The notes beneath the pieces are model-generated. The model worked only from the letters and a program-made list of their open reading frames with translations, was not told where the DNA came from and made no database searches. The position numbers were made by a program, and so were the translations under genes. Shown in pieces: positions 6,201 through 7,971 of a stretch of 7,971 nucleotides of DNA. Position 1 is the stretch's first letter; every line of letters starts with the position of its first letter. This stretch comes from CAYXRS01 sp964636485 (GTDB taxonomy: Bacteria > Gemmatimonadota > Gemmatimonadetes > Gemmatimonadales > Gemmatimonadaceae), in NCBI GenBank assembly GCA_964636485.1, contig CAZWSO010000113.1:1-7971 (forward strand). Reading direction: 5' to 3'.

Positions 6201-7223
6201 GCGTCGGACCTGGGTGAGAGCAGGGCGGCGCTCGAGGCGGCGCAGCGCCGAACGGCGGCCGTGCTCCGCAATGTGGCTAGCGGGGTGGTGGCGGTGAATG
6301 GCAACGGGCAGGTTGTGCTCGCCAACCCACGCGCCGAATCGCTGCTCGAGCAGCCGCTACCGCCCAATGCTGCGCTTCCCGCGCTCGGTGGAGTGCAGCT
6401 CGCCGAGCGCGCCACCGCGTTCCTGGCCGACGCAACGATAGAGGAGGAGGAGCTCGACGTGCCTTCAGGCGAGCGGCAGATTCACGTCCGCCTCACCCGC
6501 CTCTCCGGGAGCAGGGGCGCGGTGATCACCCTGGATGACGTGACCGAGATTGCCCGCGCGCAACGCGTGCTGGCTTGGGGTGAAATGGCCAGACAGGTAG
6601 CGCACGAGATCAAGAATCCGCTCACACCCATTCGGCTGGGTGTGCAGCACCTGAAGCGCGCGCATGGCGATGCTCGACCGGACTTCGAGCGCATTCTGGA
6701 TCAGAACGTTGCGCGCATTTTGGCGGAGATCGACCGGCTGGATGAGATCGCAAGGAGCTTCAGCCGTTACGGCGCGCCTCCGGCTGAGCGGCTGAGCCCC
6801 GAGTCGACGGACATCGCCGCCGTGGCGCGGGATGTCGTCGAGCTGGAGCGTCTGGGCACAGGTGGCGTGGAGTGGCGTCTGGAGGGCGCCGATGGCGCCC
6901 TGATGGCGCTGGCGCGCGCCGACGAGCTCCGTGAAGTGCTCCTGAACATCCTCGAGAACGCGCGGCACGCGGAGGCCACCTTGGTAGAGCTGCGGCTCCA
7001 CGCCGCCGATGAACGAATAGCGATCGAAGTGCGCGACGACGGGCGCGGAATTCCGGCACGAATCCTTCCCCGGATCTTCGAGCCACACTTCTCGACCCGG
7101 ACCAGCGGCAGTGGGCTGGGCCTGGCGGTCAGTCGGCAGCTGGTGGAGAGCTGGGGCGGGACGATCGTTATTACGAGCAACGGCGGCACGCTTGTGCGTG
7201 TCGAACTGGCGGCGGCCGGATAA
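3243..7223 (+). CDS. Giant multi-sensor NtrY-like membrane histidine kinase
   Basis: About 1326 aa counted from the GTG at 3243; ordinary NtrY kinases are about 700-750 aa. Membrane segments lie near residues 4-22, 29-46 and 56-73. An extracytoplasmic region follows (about 75-270), then eight hydrophobic segments (about 273-506). A second soluble region (about 510-722) contains VALAVPYADGTVLTVVVG. Two segments follow (about 725-743 and 768-788), then a third, smaller sensor region (about 790-918, with IWLYRGGELWQTSLP) and a last segment (about 920-940). The cytoplasmic part has HAMP (about 941-995, AEPIGSLRRAALAIAAGE), PAS (about 1002-1100), HisKA with HEIKNPLTPI (phospho-acceptor His1121) and a HATPase. 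The HATPase shows an N box with Asn1239, DDGRGIP (1265-1271), FEPHF (1279-1283) and GSGLGLA (1289-1295). All catalytic motifs are intact, and LTPI plus FSRYGAPP are typical of the NtrY group. It should phosphorylate an NtrC-like regulator, but none is nearby. The start is uncertain: no ATG precedes the first membrane segment and the GTG lacks a Shine-Dalgarno sequence. An ATT at 3198 has GGGAGGGG 7 nt upstream. Ligand unknown. Confidence 0.9.
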   Translation: MAAATGLWLVLLATALVAGAWWLRSPDIRYLLVCGLATALAGIAASRSIAAARRWAWPAVLMAVVFVAMALVSQREIIRIDRDWEGFRAAAVDRGLRLMSADIEQELSRLRILANEALGAAEPAVPPEVVFRALGGLSLDAGTGVVVMTRGAPVAWAGRIQAASDLMPDDVGVAFTPFYAVLYAAVNAGDGRRAIATRVLQAVPPADRLAAGLEKRVTERAGLHGFRFDGTATPMANAGAAIVSIDGVPLVAMTAVAPGREEARLRTVEGARSLGMVALAATLLLLLLGSWRVRSTLPWRLIPLAAALAVIALVPLSAFSRVTVLFDPTVYFADFGGAFTANVGALMLAGAVTLLAVLLILRGPMPLRSRTRAIVVVGAIIAGGPFLLRLLSRGVSPPPGGITAGLWLAWELALFLAAATLLVVVAAVSPVLRRSGRGLHPAVAPAMAAAAALAGPPAMEATGGWPVWYAGVWIVAIGALAITRRHAWVIITSALVASLGAATVTWNAGVGGRMALAVRDVTSLGVVEPFLGSVLDRLGDELDEDPPPRSQADLLRAYVRSDLEGTGFPVQLTSWSPHGAPAAHLPLSPLEVPDAEIIELARTSRERDERIIMRLSGVVGAHVALAVPYADGTVLTVVVGPRTRLIGEAPFNVLLGLEPRERGTPPYALTLMEEPQIDAVASAGMEWYRADGELHGVSVVPTQLGPARAHVEIELRSLDVLVQRGTLVVLSNIVVILLLWVISTLPGGGLRRWLRRRLRSWHQSYRARLTIALFAFFVIPAAAFAAWSYQRLQSEDRQSRELLVREMLRALATGDQLPAAEQPGVQRDTPIWLYRGGELWQTSLPLLQQVAPTGRFLPADVHLPLTEGREVFASKMIGVGDIPMLFGYRGVSDRARQSVVLAVPARGNEEALEQRRRDLGILVLFATVLGAFGALWLSGFAARSLAEPIGSLRRAALAIAAGEREPPLAGVPPLEFRPVFSAFRRMASDLGESRAALEAAQRRTAAVLRNVASGVVAVNGNGQVVLANPRAESLLEQPLPPNAALPALGGVQLAERATAFLADATIEEEELDVPSGERQIHVRLTRLSGSRGAVITLDDVTEIARAQRVLAWGEMARQVAHEIKNPLTPIRLGVQHLKRAHGDARPDFERILDQNVARILAEIDRLDEIARSFSRYGAPPAERLSPESTDIAAVARDVVELERLGTGGVEWRLEGADGALMALARADELREVLLNILENARHAEATLVELRLHAADERIAIEVRDDGRGIPARILPRIFEPHFSTRTSGSGLGLAVSRQLVESWGGTIVITSNGGTLVRVELAAAG

Positions 7224-7350
7224 AAGGGCCCTGCATTTACGCGGGCGCCGCAGCTTCGTCTCACCTTTAGACGCGCTCCCTTGTATCTTGGCAGGAACCA
7301 GGCGCGCTTCCTGACCAGCTGCCGGCACCGATCCACGGCGGAGGGGTAGT

Positions 7351-7374
7351 ATGTACCTGGTATCCTTCCGTTAG
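7351..7374 (+). other. Seven-codon open frame with a strong ribosome binding site (possible leader peptide)
   Basis: GGAGGGG (7340-7346) followed 4 nt later by ATG opens MYLVSFR and then TAG. It ends 26 nt before the lipoprotein ATG at 7401 and is in a different frame. It has the best Shine-Dalgarno sequence in the 177-bp gap, while the lipoprotein start has none. It could be a coupling leader peptide or a chance occurrence; TAGTAT (7347-7352) could alternatively be part of a promoter. The rest of the gap (7224-7400) shows no clean terminator for the kinase gene. Confidence 0.25.
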
Positions 7375-7400
7375 TCGCTCACTCTGCCCGTGTGCGCCGT

Positions 7401-7971
7401 ATGAAGCTCCGCCTGCTCCGTCGCTCTGCCCTTGCGCTCCTCGTCACGCTGGTCGCCGCCTCGTGCGAACGGCTGGACGTCGGGCCGGAGCTTGCCGGCG
7501 AGCTGGCGCGAGCGCGCGACGACGCCCGGGGCGTGCTCGCGCTGGCGGCTGACTCGGCGAGCGGGTCGTCGGCGGACTCCGCCACCGTCCTCGGGATTCT
7601 CTACCTCGAGCGTCACCGCCTCGGATTGGGCAGCCCGTTCAGGCTCATCAATTACGTCATGACGGACCCGCGTCTTGACGATCAGGCGCGCCGCCGGGTT
7701 GCCTGGATGATCCTCGCGCGTACGCTCGACGGACACGGGCATGCGGTGGATCCTGCCGCACTCGGCCTCGTGGCCACGCGGAGACAAACTGTTGTCGAGG
7801 CCGGTACGCGGCACGCCTCGCTCATCGATCGGACGGTGGCTGGCGCGCGCGACGCTCGGGCCGGTGAGGTGGCCGTGCGCGTCGCGTACGCCATTGCCGC
7901 CGCAGAGGGAACGGTGAGCCAGTGGTCCCCCGCGATCGCGGCCCGGGCCGCCGCTGTCGCGCGCGACCGCG
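7401..7971 (+). CDS. Putative lipoprotein of unknown family, C-terminus missing
   Basis: The first 190 codons are present and the frame is still open at the right edge. The start MKLRLLRRSALALLV, a hydrophobic core and VAAS before Cys22 make a lipoprotein signal peptide, with Cys22 as the lipidated residue and ERLD after it. The first position of the lipobox is Ala where Leu is usual, so it is acceptable but not ideal. The mature chain seen so far is rich in Ala, Arg and Asp and looks mostly helical. Recognisable stretches include VLGILYLERHRLGLGSPFRL (about 64-83), LDDQARRRVAWMILARTLDG (about 91-110) and a conserved-looking EVAVRVAYAIAAAEG (about 155-169). I recognise no domain. No Shine-Dalgarno sequence precedes the ATG; an in-frame GTG at 7392 is the only near alternative and also lacks one. 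It lies 177 bp after the kinase in the same direction, and whether they are co-transcribed is unclear. Confidence 0.72.
   Translation, partial: MKLRLLRRSALALLVTLVAASCERLDVGPELAGELARARDDARGVLALAADSASGSSADSATVLGILYLERHRLGLGSPFRLINYVMTDPRLDDQARRRVAWMILARTLDGHGHAVDPAALGLVATRRQTVVEAGTRHASLIDRTVAGARDARAGEVAVRVAYAIAAAEGTVSQWSPAIAARAAAVARDR

Noticed and set aside
7224..7260. GC-rich inverted bases after the kinase stop (GGGCCC, GGCGCC and CTGC...GCAG) as a terminator
   Set aside because: The stems are 4-6 bp or have no loop, and no T-tract follows.
7284..7289. TATCTT as a -10 box for the lipoprotein gene
   Set aside because: No acceptable -35 element lies 16-18 nt upstream.
6465..7328. 287-aa minus-strand open frame opposite the kinase catalytic domain
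   Set aside because: The plus strand encodes unmistakable HisKA and HATPase motifs here.
7371..7814. 147-aa minus-strand open frame opposite the lipoprotein
   Set aside because: No signal or domain, and the plus-strand frame begins with a lipoprotein signal peptide and stays open to the window end.

Overview
This is a GC-rich, gene-dense chromosomal window from a Gram-negative-type (two-membrane) bacterium. It carries an outer-membrane TolC-like exporter, a periplasmic adaptor, secreted proteins and a lipoprotein. Protein style (very long NtrY-like kinase, creatininase-family enzyme, MacA-like adaptor with an RGGKGT stretch after its anchor) fits Gemmatimonadota or a nearby phylum. That placement is an impression from sequence style, not a search result. 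I see no tRNA, rRNA, CRISPR, insertion sequence or phage gene.

Layout. On the minus strand, reading right to left from about 3200 to 1, there are four genes: a divergent creatininase-family protein (2453-3199), a small secreted protein of unknown function (1732-2415), a TolC-family outer-membrane efflux protein (116-1606), and the first 34 codons of a membrane-fusion (HlyD/MacA-like) adaptor that runs off the left edge. The first two form a likely pair and end at a strong intrinsic terminator (1677-1710). TolC and the adaptor form a second transcription unit, probably an RND or ABC efflux system whose pump gene lies outside the window. The terminator overlaps a second, mutually exclusive 10-bp hairpin, so read-through into the efflux genes could be conditional.

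On the plus strand, starting 43 bp from the creatininase start and divergent from it, lies a very large sensor histidine kinase (3243-7223, about 1326 aa). It has roughly 14 membrane segments, three extracytoplasmic regions, HAMP, PAS, and an intact NtrY-type HisKA/HATPase core. No response regulator is present, so within the window it is an orphan. After a 177-bp gap comes the start of a lipoprotein of unknown family (7401 to the right edge, incomplete).

The most interesting items are the architecture of the giant kinase, the altered metal-ligand positions in the creatininase-family protein, the two competing hairpins ahead of the efflux operon, and the compact divergent start region. None proves a new system. 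The kinase and its compact divergent neighbour are the best candidates for a closer look.
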